Shown: piece after piece, positions 11,753-21,607 of the stretch
Numbering within the stretch: position 1 is the first letter of the stretch
Layout of the letters: every line of letters starts with the position of its first letter
Notes under the pieces: generated by a model
The model's input: the letters and a program-made list of their open reading frames with translations, nothing else
Database searches by the model: none
Told to the model about the DNA's origin: nothing
Position numbers and translations under genes: made by a program
NCBI RefSeq assembly: GCF_025766255.1
Contig: NW_026516665.1
Location: forward strand, 124,001-188,000
Origin: Zychaea mexicana
Taxonomy: Eukaryota; Mucoromycota; Mucoromycetes; Mucorales; Lichtheimiaceae
Reading direction: 5' to 3'
Length of the DNA stretch: 64,000 nt

Positions 11753-13262
11753 ATGGGTGCTGAAAAGAAGAGACCGCGTGGTTTGGCCGCTCAAAAGGCT
11801 GCAAAGAAAGCAAAAGTAGACGAAGAACCTGCCAATACAAACAATGCTCAAACTGTTGTAATTGACAAGGAAGTCGAAGAAGGCGACGAGATCGGTGAAG
11901 CTTCTGCTTTGCTTGAAAGTGCACTCGAAAAAGCTGGTAATAAGACCGACACTACAACTTCGCTAGCAAATCAATGTCAAGACAAGCAAAATTCATTAAG
12001 CTGTTTTTGTGGTCCATTTGTATCTGATTAGAGAAAGATTCCGCTGGTGCACTCCAGCTATTGCGTGGTACGGTACACGAGTGTGATCGTATTTTGCGCA
12101 ACTGGCCCGAAAACGAAGCGCGTCCCCCACCCAAATTTTACTTGACCTATGGGTCTGCACTTTACGAACTTGGTCGTTTAACCGAAGACGAAGATTTTGA
12201 GCCGTTTCTTGAAGCAGCTGAAGAGCGTTTGCAGGATGGTTTGGACCACTTTGAAGAATTAACTGAAAAAGATGAGCATATTGAAACAGCTGAAAAAATT
12301 CGTATTGCTTTGGCCAAAGTGTGGATTGCAAAGGTAAATGTTCTATGTATTATACGGATTGATTTCTTCTGGAAATCGGATTGGGGGCATCAATGGTATA
12401 CTTAAGAAATACATGGACAATAGTCTCAGTTTGTTGATGATGATGATGATGATGAAATCAAGGCTGCAGGATCTATTAACGACGTCAAAGATGACATTCC
12501 TGAACTTGCTACGCGTGCACTGGATGCATTGGATAAGGCACTAGGTGGATCCGCTAATCTGTCTACCGCAGCAACTATTGAGCTGGCATCTATCGTACAG
12601 AACCACGGTGATCTCTATGGCAGTCTCGAAAGCCAAAGCAAATTCAGAGATTGGGCTGAAAAGTTACTGCAGCGCGTTCTTAAAGGTACAAGAGACTGCC
12701 TGGCAAAGAAATACACATTTTGTTAACAACAGATAAATAGACGAGCCCGACAATGCACGTGCACACTCTGAACTCGGTCTTGGGAAGCTTTCCTTGGCCA
12801 ATTACTGGCTCGAACAGGCGGATGAACAGCAAGGAGAGGAGGACGATGATGAGGACGAGCCAAAGAAGGAATTGTCTAAGGAAGAGCAAAACGCCTTCGA
12901 TGCTATCACTGAAGGTAAAAGAAAGGCGCTAATTCTTCTTTAAACACGGTCTCATCTATCACCTCTGTCGAGATTAAAAAACATATGTTTTCTTCCATAT
13001 TGATATTTTAGCAAAGAGATACTTTGAACAAGCATTAACCAAGGCTGGCGACCAAGCCGCACCACAGAGCTTCGCTGATATGGCGGAAGCATGTCTTAAT
13101 GAAGCCAACCTTGTCCTGAGTGAAGAGGAGCAGAACAAGCTATACCAAGATGCTGTCAAGCATATCAAGGACGCCAAGTCCATTGCGGAAAAGAACAGCG
13201 TTCAGTACAATTTGCCAGACGGACTGCAAAGTTTCTTGGAAGAATGGGAAGAGCAACAATAA
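11753..13262 (+). CDS. ETT1: ETT1, enhancer of translation termination
   Basis: In yeast Ett1 is a nuclear protein that promotes accurate stop-codon readout. The fungal signature is clear: a basic N-terminus (MGAEKKRPRGLAAQKAAKK, likely nuclear localisation), then LLRGTVHECDRILRN, where the yeast protein has a near-identical VHECDRLLR. TPR-like helical segments follow, with an acidic stretch and a C-terminal DGLQSFLEEWEEQQ. Five exons keep phase throughout: 11753-11936, 12032-12333, 12424-12685, 12741-12914 and 13012-13262, about 390 residues. Exon 3 could also start at 12430, because two acceptors (TAG and CAG) lie six bases apart in the same frame. Confidence 0.85.
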
Positions 13263-13488
13263 AACTATGATCCGCGTGTACTTTTTCTCTTGTGTAAATA
13301 GACTTATCAAACAAAAAGATTCTTGATTTTTGTAAAGCTACACGTTCTTCTTTTAAACTAATGGATGCGAATGGAATGGAAGGGTTGTTAAGGATAGTAC
13401 ATAAATGTGTGATTGTGATAGTGTTGAATGGAAAGGAAATTTTGTATGCAAAAACAATGGTAATATACGAGCCAGTATAATAATTAAA

Positions 13489-15014
13489 TTAATCAAATGT
13501 AATCTTAGTGCCCTTGAACGCTTGAACAGTAGGCTTTTGTCGTTGAGCTTGTGACAGGGCCAAGCCAGGCGCGACTCGCTTATCCGACGATCCTGTCGAT
13601 GAAGAAGGCTTTCTGTCAGCCTTGACACGTTTTTCTCTCGGTCGTTTATATTCTTCTACAAATCCCTCCGATTGTTCAACCGGCGCCTGGTTGAACTGTT
13701 GCTGTTCTTGTCCGTCCTGTTGCTCTCCATTGTTCCCTCCTGCTGTGTCACCACCACCAGAAGCAGCTCGTTCATCGGCTCGCTTTAACCAAGGACGACC
13801 GCGCCTATATGCTTCCTCACTGCCAAACTCAACCCGAATTTTCTGACCATTGATAGTATGCTTGTTTGTAGCACGAATCGCCTTGGTAGCGTCTTCAACA
13901 TTTTCAAAATCCACATAGCCGAACCTATTGATCGCAACCGTACTCAGTGTCGATATACTTTACGTGCTGTCTAACGTTTCTCTGCTTGATTGCTGCTATC
14001 ACTTACCCTTTGCATTTGCCAGAGTCCTGGAAAGTACCGAGACGAACGTTCATGATATCACCACACTCAACAAACGCCTCACGCAGCATCTCCTTTGTAG
14101 CGTCAAACGGCAAATTACCAACAAACAGTGTCGCACATGGTGGGTTCTTTTGCTTCTTGATTTCCTTGTTGGTGAGTCCGTCTTTACGTTCAAAATTGTC
14201 AGCAGGCTTGATCAACAATGCACGACCGTCAAGTTTTTGTTCAGATAAGGCAGCAGCTTTGTCTGCTTCGTCTTGAGTACCGAACATCACATAGGCAAAC
14301 CTATATTTATAACGTTATTTCTCTCATTCTCTTGTCCCTAGCAAAATATCCACTGTGTATGTCACCGCTTCCTCCACCTTTCGTTTAGACTCACCCTTTA
14401 TTATTTGAGTTCTTGCCGTTTCCAGAAGGACACTTTAAACGAGTGATAGTGCCGCAATCCGAAAAGAATTTGCTGATCTCCTCTCTGCTCGTCTTAAAAG
14501 CAAGGTTACCGACCCATACACCGTATTCAACGATTTTCTCCTTTTTCTTTGATGCTGATGATGATTTTTGTTTCTTGGTATCAGATTTCCCTTCGCCGTC
14601 CTGCTGTTCGTCGTTATCATTATCTTCAGCTTCGTCGTCATCGCTAACCAGCTCTCCTCGCTACAACGAAAACAAGCAGTTTATGTGAGCGTTGGCTCAT
14701 AAAGCATATCCTTCTTAAGGGTCAATCGTGTACCTTGCGCTTTTTGTTCTTCTCTCGAGCTTCCTTTTTCAACTGACGCTTTTCTCGACTGATCCTACGC
14801 TGTACCATGCTCGTCAACACTCAATTCTTCTCTGTACTGTCAATCGGACGGATATACTAAACCACGAGAAGGTTCTTTAATTTACCTGTTCTTCTCGATC
14901 GAGTTTTGCTCGTTTCTCAGCACGCTTTTTCAACTTTTCTTCTTGCTTCAAAGTTTCTTCATCAACAGGAGCACTGCTGAAAACAGCATTTAGATCAAAA
15001 GCATCGTCAGACAT
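13489..15014 (-). CDS. NOP13: NOP13-like nucleolar RNA-binding protein, two RRMs
   Basis: Five exons give 396 residues: 15014-14886, 14799-14734, 14660-14395, 14300-14007 and 13924-13489. An acidic and Lys-rich N-terminus precedes RRM1, with RNP2 VWVGNLAF and RNP1 KGFAYVMF. RRM2 has RNP2 LFVGNLPF and RNP1 KGFGYVDF. A Gly/Gln-rich linker and a basic tail end in KGTKITFD. Both RNP1 motifs are split by introns at the same phase, right after KG. The layout matches fungal Nop13, a nucleolar ribosome-assembly factor, and resembles nucleolin-type proteins. It shares a 174-bp head-to-head promoter with the ZNF830-like gene. Confidence 0.75.
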
Positions 15015-15188
15015 TAGTTGTAATATTCCAGTAACAAAGTACAAAAAAAAAAACGAGCCCCAGCTGCTCTCAGATTTCATGCATTTTACTCCACAAGCCA
15101 CTACATTACAGCTTGTCAGTTCGGGCCTGCATCATTATTATACGCCACGCACTCGTTAAACCATTCACACTCATACTATAGTACTATT
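15015..15188. promoter_or_regulatory. Bidirectional promoter, NOP13-like and ZNF830-like
   Basis: 174 bp separate the two start codons. Both partners are nuclear RNA-processing proteins, so shared regulation is plausible, but no specific site was identified. Confidence 0.5.
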
Positions 15189-16244
15189 ATGCCTAAGACG
15201 GAAATACGACGATTACTCAAACAACAACGTTCAGAACGTCAAAAAGAAAAACGAGTCGAACACCCACTTGCCAAGTATGACACTGAAGACCAGTTAACGT
15301 GTGTAGTTTGCAACAGCCACGTAAAGTCCACTTGGCCTGCCCATTTAGGCTCTGCATTCCACAAAGAGAACATGGCACGTTTACGTGCTTTAAAGCAGCA
15401 AAAACAGAATTCGCAGCAACAGCAACAAAGACCAGTAAAACGAACATCATCTCCCGTACAAGAGCAGGAGCCTTCTATAAAACGAGCCAAACACGAAGCA
15501 CTTGTGCGAGATGAACAAGTGAATGATGAAGACGAAGACGAGGAAATGAACGACAACGACGATGCAGGACATCTACCCGCCGATTTCTTTGATAATGCGC
15601 CAGCAGCTCATTCTAAACCAGCGAGTGGACCCGGCGAAGAAGGAGAAGAAGAAGAAGAGGAAGAAGAAGAAGCACCCGCACTACCACCACAGCAACAACG
15701 GCCAGCTGCACCTCAACAACAGCAGCAACCACATTACCAACCCGCATCCAATCTTCCACAAGGATTCTTTGACAATGCTGAGGAAGAAGCCCGTGTTCGT
15801 CGAGCACCACCGCCTATTGAACAGTTTGAGAACAAGCTGGATGAAGAATACACTCTGTTTAAGGAAGCCATGGCAGATACCATCGTCGAAGCGGAAAAAG
15901 CAGATGAAGAAGACGAAGAAGAACTATGGCTCGACCGCGATCAGGAGATGTTTCGGCAGCAAGCCGAATTCGATTCACGTGTTGATAAGTTAAAAGATTT
16001 GCGCGCAAAGACTGCCCGAGGCGAGTTTGCTGCACCAAGCGAAGAGGAAAAAATGTCGACTGTTCGCGTCGACTACGATGATACTGAACGTGAGCTTCGA
16101 ACGGGACTGAAGTCGGATGCACGGAATGTGTTGAAAAAGGCACCTCCCCAGAAGGTGGCAACTGTGTTTGATGATATGGATATGTCTTCGGAAGAGGATG
16201 AGGATGAAGAAGACGAGGACGACTGGAGGGCACAACAATTGTAA
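15189..16244 (+). CDS. ZNF830-like zinc-finger protein
   Basis: A single exon encodes 351 residues. The N-terminus MPKTEIRRLLKQQRSERQ is followed by one C2H2-type finger (residues about 38-60: CVVC...H...H with the VKSTWPAHLGSAFH core). Then come Gln-rich and strongly acidic regions and two repeats of a short motif, LPADFFDNA and LPQGFFDNA. A coiled-coil acidic segment (VEAEKADEEDEEELWLDRDQ) and an acidic tail finish the protein. One finger, FFD motifs and coiled coil resemble human ZNF830/CCDC16 and its fungal relatives, linked to pre-mRNA splicing. The acidic tracts are GAA/GAG runs (15640-15675). Confidence 0.7.
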   Translation: MPKTEIRRLLKQQRSERQKEKRVEHPLAKYDTEDQLTCVVCNSHVKSTWPAHLGSAFHKENMARLRALKQQKQNSQQQQQRPVKRTSSPVQEQEPSIKRAKHEALVRDEQVNDEDEDEEMNDNDDAGHLPADFFDNAPAAHSKPASGPGEEGEEEEEEEEEAPALPPQQQRPAAPQQQQQPHYQPASNLPQGFFDNAEEEARVRRAPPPIEQFENKLDEEYTLFKEAMADTIVEAEKADEEDEEELWLDRDQEMFRQQAEFDSRVDKLKDLRAKTARGEFAAPSEEEKMSTVRVDYDDTERELRTGLKSDARNVLKKAPPQKVATVFDDMDMSSEEDEDEEDEDDWRAQQL

Positions 16245-16347
16245 ACTTTATTTGTTTCTCTATTTCTTGGTCTTTTCTCTCGTTCATACCAAATAATACC
16301 ACGCATCTGCAATACATTTATGCTATGTATATATAAAGCTGTCACTA

Positions 16348-17845
16348 CTATTGCTTGTTGGGTACATAGTCGCGCGACAAATCGATGTTGGCCAAATGGG
16401 TATTGGTGATCTTGAACTTTCGGTTGCGTGTCTTAGATCGCTTGAGCTTGGGCTGGTGTTGGTGGCGATAGAAGGGGAAGAAAACATAGAAAGAAAGAAG
16501 TAACCATGAAGCAACGCTGCTATTTGTTTACTACTTGTTACCTTAAGTATTCTTACCTCAGAGACAACTTTCTTTTCAAACACTTCCATCGTTTTCAAGC
16601 CAGCTATTAACGACACGGTTTTTCTGTCAATATCTGCTCCTTTTTACCAGTCTTACCATAGCAAATGAGAAAAGGAAAAAAAGGATATTACCATTTTCTA
16701 ATGCTTTGGGCAGATCAGTTTCATCCGGTATTTTGATGCTACCCCACATTTTTCGGAATTCTAGATACGAACGATCCTGTCAGTACCCTTACTCCTTCAA
16801 ATACTGTATTAACTTCTCTTTCGAAGTAGCTTGCACTTACCATCGTCTACAGGCGTGTTGTACTGCATTTCGTTGTAGAATAGCACCCTTGGGTTCCCAT
16901 CTTTGTTACGGATCACTAAAACTTGTCCTTCATTCGCCAGCTCTTCTACTGCATCTCCCAGTTTTGAATACGAGTCCTTTAAATCTTTATAGTCCATGCC
17001 ACCGTCTTCACGTTTTCGAATAAGGAGCTCCAGTAAGTCTTCTTTGCTTCTGATTTGATATGTAGGCTATTTGAAATTCTTTCGTTACGATTCAACTTTC
17101 CTCACATCCTGCCTTCAAATACAATCTTTACCTTGTATGAAAACGTATCATTGGTGGGATCGTACTCAATCTTGTCATTATTGACGAGTTTATCCCATAA
17201 TGCTTGATTATTTCGGATATCGACCTTAGATCGTGTGATAATGCTCACAACAGATTGTGGTGTGTCGCTATCCTATCAACAGCAAACCAGGAGCAAATGG
17301 TACATCTATGTTATCTCAGTGCTTTTTCATTACTGCCTTTTCATTAAGCCGTACACATATGCCATCTCTCTTTATCTACCAGTTACGCCTTGTTCAATAC
17401 CTTGAGAAACTGGATAACTGTGTATAATTGACTCATAGCATGGTGACCCGTACCCGTATTGGCAGGTTGTGAATATACTATGTGGTAATATGTGGGTAAA
17501 ACGGATCCACATCGACGTTGCCATTCTCTCATTTTCTTTCTTGCTTTTCCCCTTTTCTTTTCTTTTCTTTTGATCGCAAAGCATTGGAAGAGAATTGAAT
17601 ATAGAGACTCTACCCGTCAATTTTTTTGATTTCTTTCTTGGACTGTCCGATCCAAAAATCTCAAATGCTGCCCGTGTGTTGTTGTTGATGGATCCATATT
17701 TTGGTGTAGAACCTTGACTGGAATCTGCTGATTTTGCTTGCGCTGCACCACTTGCGACTCGCTTCACACCTAATGTAGTGTTTGCAGATAACGTAGACGA
17801 TAGTGATTTCTTAAAGTTTTTGACTTGATCTGCTAAATTGGACAT
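16348..17845 (-). CDS. TFA2: TFIIE beta subunit (TFA2)
   Basis: TFIIE-beta joins the RNA polymerase II pre-initiation complex and helps recruit TFIIH. Seven exons keep phase: 17845-17614, 17477-17401, 17272-17132, 17066-16841, 16760-16692, 16639-16557 and 16452-16348, 310 residues. Family features include a Ser-rich basic N-terminus, the winged-helix core (LYTVIQFLK, DPTNDTFSYKPTYQIRSKED) and a second winged helix ending VLVIRNKDGNPRVLFYNE. The FRKMWGSIKIPDETDLP block and a basic C-terminal helix (KRSKTRNRKFKITNTHL) follow. The 77-nt exon 2 is easy to miss but restores LYTVIQFLK. It converges on the ZNF830-like gene with a 103-bp gap. Confidence 0.88.
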
Positions 17846-18043
17846 GTTATACGAAAGTATGTGTAATTAAGAGTGCTGAGCAATGTAGTGAAATAAAAAA
17901 AAAGAGCAGGAGAAGCTGGGCTCAATTTAGATTTCTTTTATTCGCAAAAATAAATTAAGGGTCCAAGTTCGGTGCTGTCCCACCTACGCGCTCCTCTTCC
18001 ACAAAGCTACTATCACTACCACGACAACAACAACAGCAGCACC
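17846..18043. promoter_or_regulatory. Bidirectional promoter, TFIIE-beta and OCA4-like
   Basis: The 198 bp between divergent starts contain an A-tract and a CA-rich leader before the plus-strand ATG. GAGTGCTGAGCAATG near 17870 contains a TGCTGAGC-like core. Confidence 0.4.
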
Positions 18044-19477
18044 ATGACGCAATTACCAAGCCTGATACCCCCGTTTCGCTATGCCATGGTTGAGGAATAC
18101 TTATTCCGAGGTGGTTACCCGAAGCCGCGTAATCTGCGATTCATCAAGAGGTTATTTAACTTGCCATGATCGTTGCTTTCTGCTTGGTCGTAGAACGAAA
18201 AGAGAGACGATTCAAATGGTTTACACGAACGTTTTCAAAAAAATAGATTACGTTTAAAAACGATACTGTCGCTCACCCCTAATCCACTCAAGCCTGAAAC
18301 TCAAGAGTTTTGTGCACAGCATAGTATCGTTTTAATACATATCCAGGTGGATAAAATGAAGGAGGATAATATTCCGTTGAGCTACAACAAGACATTGATG
18401 GCACTTCAGGTTTGCTTTAGTCCCTTCATTCGACGAGCTATGAGCACGACTCCATCTATGTATACTTTTCTGGTGGCTGACAAGTGTACTGTGTTTAGAT
18501 TCTCATTGATCCTGCAAATCATCCACTATATCTGCACTGTCTGGACGGAGCAGATGTGACAGGATTGGTGGTAGCATGTCTGCGCAAACTTCAAATGTGG
18601 AGTACTTCTAGTGCCATGAGCGAACTTTCGAGGTAAATATTCAAGTATACAAGCAAAAGTATGTATAGCATATGTGTGTAAAGGCATTAATGTATACATA
18701 TTGTAGATATTTACATACCAATGTCATAGCACCGGAAGAGTTTGAGTTTGTGGAAAACTTTAAAAACTTCGAAGTGACTATACCTTCTGTAATACCCACC
18801 TGGCTTTGGGGCGGCCAAGTCTCGTTCCGCAAGCATTCATGCCTTCGTCTCAAGTTCTTGAACCCTGAAATGATGACCGAAGAAGAGCGTGAAATCAAGG
18901 ACAGGAAAGAAAAATTGGAAAAGGAAAAGGAAGATGATTATCAACGCCGAAAAAACGGTGAGTTCTAAAAGACCACAAAAGAGTGTGGGGGAGTCCCGGT
19001 AACAAAAATTCAGAAAACGGCACACGCTTATGGGCAAATTCTACAGATCTGTTGGACAATCTATTGGACACCGGTGATGGACGACACCGATCTGGATCAC
19101 ATTACGATGGCAGTAAGGATAGTCCAGATATCATTCCTGGCGCGTCATTATCGAGCAACAAGCCGCCATCATTGGCAGGATCCGATGATGTAGGCTTTGT
19201 ACCGTCATCGCGATTAAACTCGTCAACAGAACGGCGGGAAAGCAAGGACACAGGCAGTCCAAGCAGAGATCGATACTTAGTTGATGTAGACGTCGATGTT
19301 GACCGGGTAATGATGGATGGGTTGGATCAGGTAGAATATTACAATCGCTTCGGCCAACATTCAGACGATGAACAGGATGGACACGATCCAAGTGGCAGCT
19401 TAATGCTAGACGAGGAAACGGGTGAAACCGAAGTCATTAGTAGAACTTTGGATGCATTGGCACTAGAAGGATTGTAA
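18044..19477 (+). CDS. OCA4-like tyrosine phosphatase-family protein, likely inactive
   Basis: Five exons in phase: 18044-18150, 18247-18409, 18499-18632, 18707-18957 and 19014-19477, 372 residues. The N-terminal PPFRYAMVEEYLFRGGYP is the typical start of the fungal Siw14/Oca family. TILSLTPNPLKPE and IHIQVDKMKE follow. The P-loop reads HCLDGADVTG. The Cys is present, but the Arg expected in HCxxGxxRTG is Val. Oca-type paralogues are known with degenerate loops, so this is probably a pseudophosphatase. The C-terminal half is charged, low-complexity and Asp/Ser-rich. The first intron has an unusual donor (GTTATT). ATG 18044 fits the family start. Confidence 0.65.
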
Positions 19478-20015
19478 GATATGACAGCCTTTTTGAAAAG
19501 GGAAGACAAGGACGAGAAAGTCATTTTACTGTAAATATTGATAATGATGAAATTAATAGTATTACGCATATACACATTCTGGTAATACACTGGATCATAA
19601 CATAGCTGACAGAAGCCATTCTGAGGGTTCACTGCTTGTTTTGACCAAGATCTTGGATATGTGTTACACTGCATATTTGTTTGCCAAAGAATGACAGGGA
19701 GGTTTGTCGTCTTATACATACTACGCACATATACATAGCATTGCCACTCTCAACTTTTCCATGTATACAAATTACAATGCAAGCATGGCAAGTATTCTTG
19801 GCTGCATATCAGGACTTCAGACAAGTGTAGCATACATGTGCAGAGTACTTATTGCTTGGCAAGGCAATTTACAATAATAGTTATATGATAGCTACAGTAT
19901 ATTAAGAGCGGCATGCTTGAAAACTACCCAAAGTAGTTTTTAATTACTGGCAACCAAAATGTTTATTATACAAAGTGAAAAAGCTGTTCATATTATACAA
20001 ACTACTAAAGACGAC
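19478..20015. other. Convergent intergenic region
   Basis: 3' flanks of the OCA4-like gene and the VC0807-like gene. Nothing else recognised. Confidence 0.4.
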
Positions 20016-20984
20016 TTAGGATATCGGTACCGAAGAGAAAGTTTGCTCATTTTTCATCAGAGGACTTTCGTCATTGTTATAGTTCACACGGCCAGTCGAC
20101 TGAGAATAATCGTGGGTCTTCATCCAACGCTCGCTAAATGGAATACATCGTTTTCGCAAATAGACGAATACGATAACATTTGCAATACTAAGCACTCCGA
20201 GAGTTGCTGCCGAAATGATAAGACCGATGACTATTATCTGCTCCGGTGGGACACCTGTGAACACCATAGCTACACGCGAGCTAGCGTCGCCCAAAAACGT
20301 GACACCCCAAGCGATCGTAAGAGAACGACAGCACGTTCTGTATAAACGCATCTCTTGCCACATCCATTCGGCATACATCATTTCATGTTCGACGCCATTT
20401 TCGTCCGTCCATTTCTGCTCCGGAAATGCTTCGAATACTTCGCGGCCAATCAAATGTATGAGAGGGTAGAACGTGAACCACCGTGTTTTTAAAGGGATCA
20501 AAGTGGATATAAAGATGATAGCCATGAGGGTTGTGGTGACTGCATCCCGCAAAAGAATCACCTTTATGTCGCCGCTGATGGCGGTGACGATTGCTGATAC
20601 AGCAAAAGCAACGATGACAAGACCGTTCAAAAAATCGAAGCGCTTGTGTCGGATAGAGGTGTAGATGATACGTAGGAGCGGTGGAATACCGGCGCAAATT
20701 AGGGCAATGACTGGTGTCGAATACGTGTTCAGAATGAAAAAGAGAGCAAGGGGCAGACCCAAGTCGACTATTATAAGGGTCAATACGCGTGCGATTGCTC
20801 GTATTCTGTTGCGTCGTTTGGTTTTCTTGTCAATTTCTTTTTGTTCTGATGATTTTGTGTCTTCAGTGCTCTTTTCTGAATAATCGTTGCCAGCTGCATG
20901 CTCGCGTAAATGTGCATCTTCGGGGTCAGCTATAGAAGGTGGGTTACTGCTGGTGTTATCGTCGTAGTAGTCCTTCACTGGCAT
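20016..20984 (-). CDS. VC0807-like membrane protein, diverged paralogue
   Basis: One exon of 322 residues, without the intron that splits its relatives near 4.9-9.1 kb. A charged N-terminus of about 62 residues is followed by hydrophobic helices (VLTLIIVDLGLPLALFFIL, VIALICAGIPPLLRIIYTSI, LVIVAFAVSAIVTAISG). The turn RHKRFDFLN matches the family's basic-D-A-L turn. The usual DAR..L.R reads GDIKVILLRDAV here, so the first motif residues have changed. TLIPLKTRW, QKWTDENG and RWMKTHDYS align with KW, WTDRDG and TEENDFTDK in the paralogues. Function of the family is not established. Confidence 0.7.
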   Translation of the reverse strand: MPVKDYYDDNTSSNPPSIADPEDAHLREHAAGNDYSEKSTEDTKSSEQKEIDKKTKRRNRIRAIARVLTLIIVDLGLPLALFFILNTYSTPVIALICAGIPPLLRIIYTSIRHKRFDFLNGLVIVAFAVSAIVTAISGDIKVILLRDAVTTTLMAIIFISTLIPLKTRWFTFYPLIHLIGREVFEAFPEQKWTDENGVEHEMMYAEWMWQEMRLYRTCCRSLTIAWGVTFLGDASSRVAMVFTGVPPEQIIVIGLIISAATLGVLSIANVIVFVYLRKRCIPFSERWMKTHDYSQSTGRVNYNNDESPLMKNEQTFSSVPIS

Positions 20985-21607
20985 AGTGCTGGTGCTTATT
21001 GTGTGATATTGTTGATTTGTCTAGTAGAGTTATCAATTTCAAAGATGAAAAATTGTAAGCTAAAACTCCACGCGACGAATAAAAACGATCTGCTATCATG
21101 TATCTATTTACCATTGCAAAAGCTGTAAAGTGGCAGATATGAAGTTTGATTACAAGATTATCTTGAGGCCTTTTATACTTTAACAAAATGCTCCACTTAT
21201 TGCTGAGTACGACGTGCATCAGGAATGAACACTTTGGCTAGCTCCTTTAGATAGTAAATAAAAGACGCAGGTGAGATATTCTATGGTACTAGCCATCTTT
21301 GTTGCTTAGTAGAAAGGGCTGAGGAGGGTTTAACTGCCTATTTGTTTCGGGGTCCATGTTCCTGTGCAGACTTTAAGCATATAAATAGGCGACGTTACAC
21401 ACAAACTGTGTCGATAACTAAGTGACCCGGAACTGACGCCGATCAGAAAATAGAATAATGTAGTACAGACACGCTCATATTAAGCACAGCGTAATAGATG
21501 TGGAATATGACGTTGATTGATAGAAATATTAAACAACTTCATTTACAAATCTTATCGAGAAGTTGCTTTTATGTAACACTCGTGAATCGTTACTACTCTA
21601 CTAGCTA
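20985..21607. other. Intergenic region
   Basis: Upstream region of the VC0807-like gene and 3' flank of the M13 peptidase. Nothing else seen. Confidence 0.4.
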
